From the NCBI GenBank assembly GCA_007026445.1, contig VDMD01000141.1:1-57034 (forward strand): a stretch of DNA of 57,034 nucleotides. Reading direction: 5' to 3'. Numbering within the stretch: position 1 is the stretch's first letter; each line of letters starts with the position of its first letter. Below the pieces are notes generated by a model that did no database searches, was not told where the DNA came from, and saw only the letters and a program-made list of their open reading frames with translations. Made by a program: the position numbers and the translations under genes. Positions 56,528-57,034 of the stretch are shown here, piece by piece. This DNA is from Schizophyllum amplum. Taxonomy: Eukaryota > Basidiomycota > Agaricomycetes > Agaricales > Schizophyllaceae.

Positions 56528-57034
56528 ATGTCCGGCCAGAAAGCCGCCTCCGAAAGCGATATCCTCGCTCGCAAAACCGCCACCACAAAATCAGACGACG
56601 AGGCAGGGGACCCAGAAGCTCAAGTTTGTCCCCACACTCCCTGCGCGCCGCAAAACTCAAGATGCGCAGGTAAAGCAGGTAAATCGGGCGCTTGAGTATG
56701 CAGGACAACGTCTCAAAGGCTTGTAGGAACCCTCGACATCTGCGATCCCGAGTGATAATGCAGGAGAGCGTGGACGTGGGCGGGGGAGAGGCAGGGGACG
56801 CGGAGAGGCGACGCTGGCCCTCGCGTTGTCGAGATGACGCGTCGGGTCCCTTTGCTATGGGTCCAGCTACAACGTCCGTCAGGCGTGCGGCCCCCACTAC
56901 GGTCGTGGTCCCCAACCGCCCTGCGACCTCCCTCGACTCTGGTCTCGTTCCAGTTAAGTTAGAACCTACGGCGACATCTCTTAGCGTGAAGGGCAAAGGC
57001 AAGGCGCGCGACGATCGGCAGTCGTTATCGGAGA
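56528..57034 (+). CDS. RNA polymerase III subunit RPC4-like, 5' end (partial, frame breaks)
   Basis: The block GTQKLKFVPTLPARRKTQ at about 56610-56660 matches the N-terminal signature of RPC4/Rpc53, and ASGPFAMGPA at 56840-56870 matches the next conserved motif; a Gly/Arg-rich segment lies between, as in the family. RPC4 is a TFIIF-like subunit for initiation and termination by Pol III. The most natural start, ATG 56528, is one base out of frame with the signature: losing one A from AAA at 56540-56542 would join MSGQK to PPPKAISSLAKPP. An alternative start at 56406 keeps the frame open without correction but would encode the leader-like DNA. An intron (GTAAAT...TGCAG, about 56679-56762) follows. 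Near 56838 the VVEMT segment is one base off ASGPF. The gene continues past the window. Confidence 0.55.

Overview
This is a gene-rich piece of a filamentous basidiomycete genome, most likely an agaricomycete. The evidence is introns of about 45-65 nt in almost every gene, strong G/C preference at third codon positions, short intergenic gaps, and fungal families such as PL1 pectate lyase, a MATA-type HMG-box regulator, an arrestin-like adaptor, a CBM21 PP1-targeting subunit and a fungal YeeE/YedE transporter. No prokaryotic, viral or CRISPR features were seen.

Layout, left to right. 0-5.3 kb (plus strand): the 3' end of an endonuclease/exonuclease/phosphatase-type protein, a TMEM97-like ER membrane protein, an Hsp20-type chaperone and a NIPA-type Mg2+ transporter. 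6.1-12.9 kb (mostly minus): ribonucleotide reductase small subunit, a C45 (isopenicillin-N acyltransferase-like) Ntn hydrolase, a tRNA-Ala(TGC) on the plus strand, and a bZIP regulator. 14.5-22 kb: a 2-hydroxyacid dehydrogenase, then two pectate lyase genes created by a roughly 3 kb tandem duplication; the left copy is broken. 22.7-31.6 kb: a small orphan gene, a 3.3 kb gene-poor stretch, a CBM21/PP1-targeting protein, an unresolved stretch and an arrestin-like protein with a PPxY motif. 31.6-35.4 kb: gene-poor DNA holding two divergently oriented, decayed relatives of a small secreted protein. 35.6-47.9 kb is dense: a Pho80/PCL-like cyclin, BolA/Fra2, NADP-isocitrate dehydrogenase, a DEAD-box helicase with an organelle-type N-terminus, CTP synthase and a YeeE/YedE membrane protein. 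49.6-51.6 kb: an HMG-box regulator. 51.6-56.4 kb: gene-poor DNA with a 0.6 kb TIR element flanked by TA. The right edge carries the 5' end of what looks like RNA polymerase III subunit RPC4.

Links between genes. RNR2 and CTP synthase, two rate-setting enzymes of nucleotide supply, both have close-packed ACGCG (MCB/MBF-like) motifs just upstream, which suggests shared G1/S control. BolA, IDP, the helicase and perhaps the hydroxyacid dehydrogenase point to organellar or iron and redox roles, but they do not form an evident cluster. Genes near both window edges show single-base frame breaks in otherwise conserved proteins, which looks more like consensus error at the ends of a contig than true decay. 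I did not find a convincing new multi-gene system. The most interesting items are the scarred pectate lyase duplication that carries a piece of the neighbouring dehydrogenase gene, the ACGCG promoters, the decayed secreted-protein pair and the TA-flanked TIR element.
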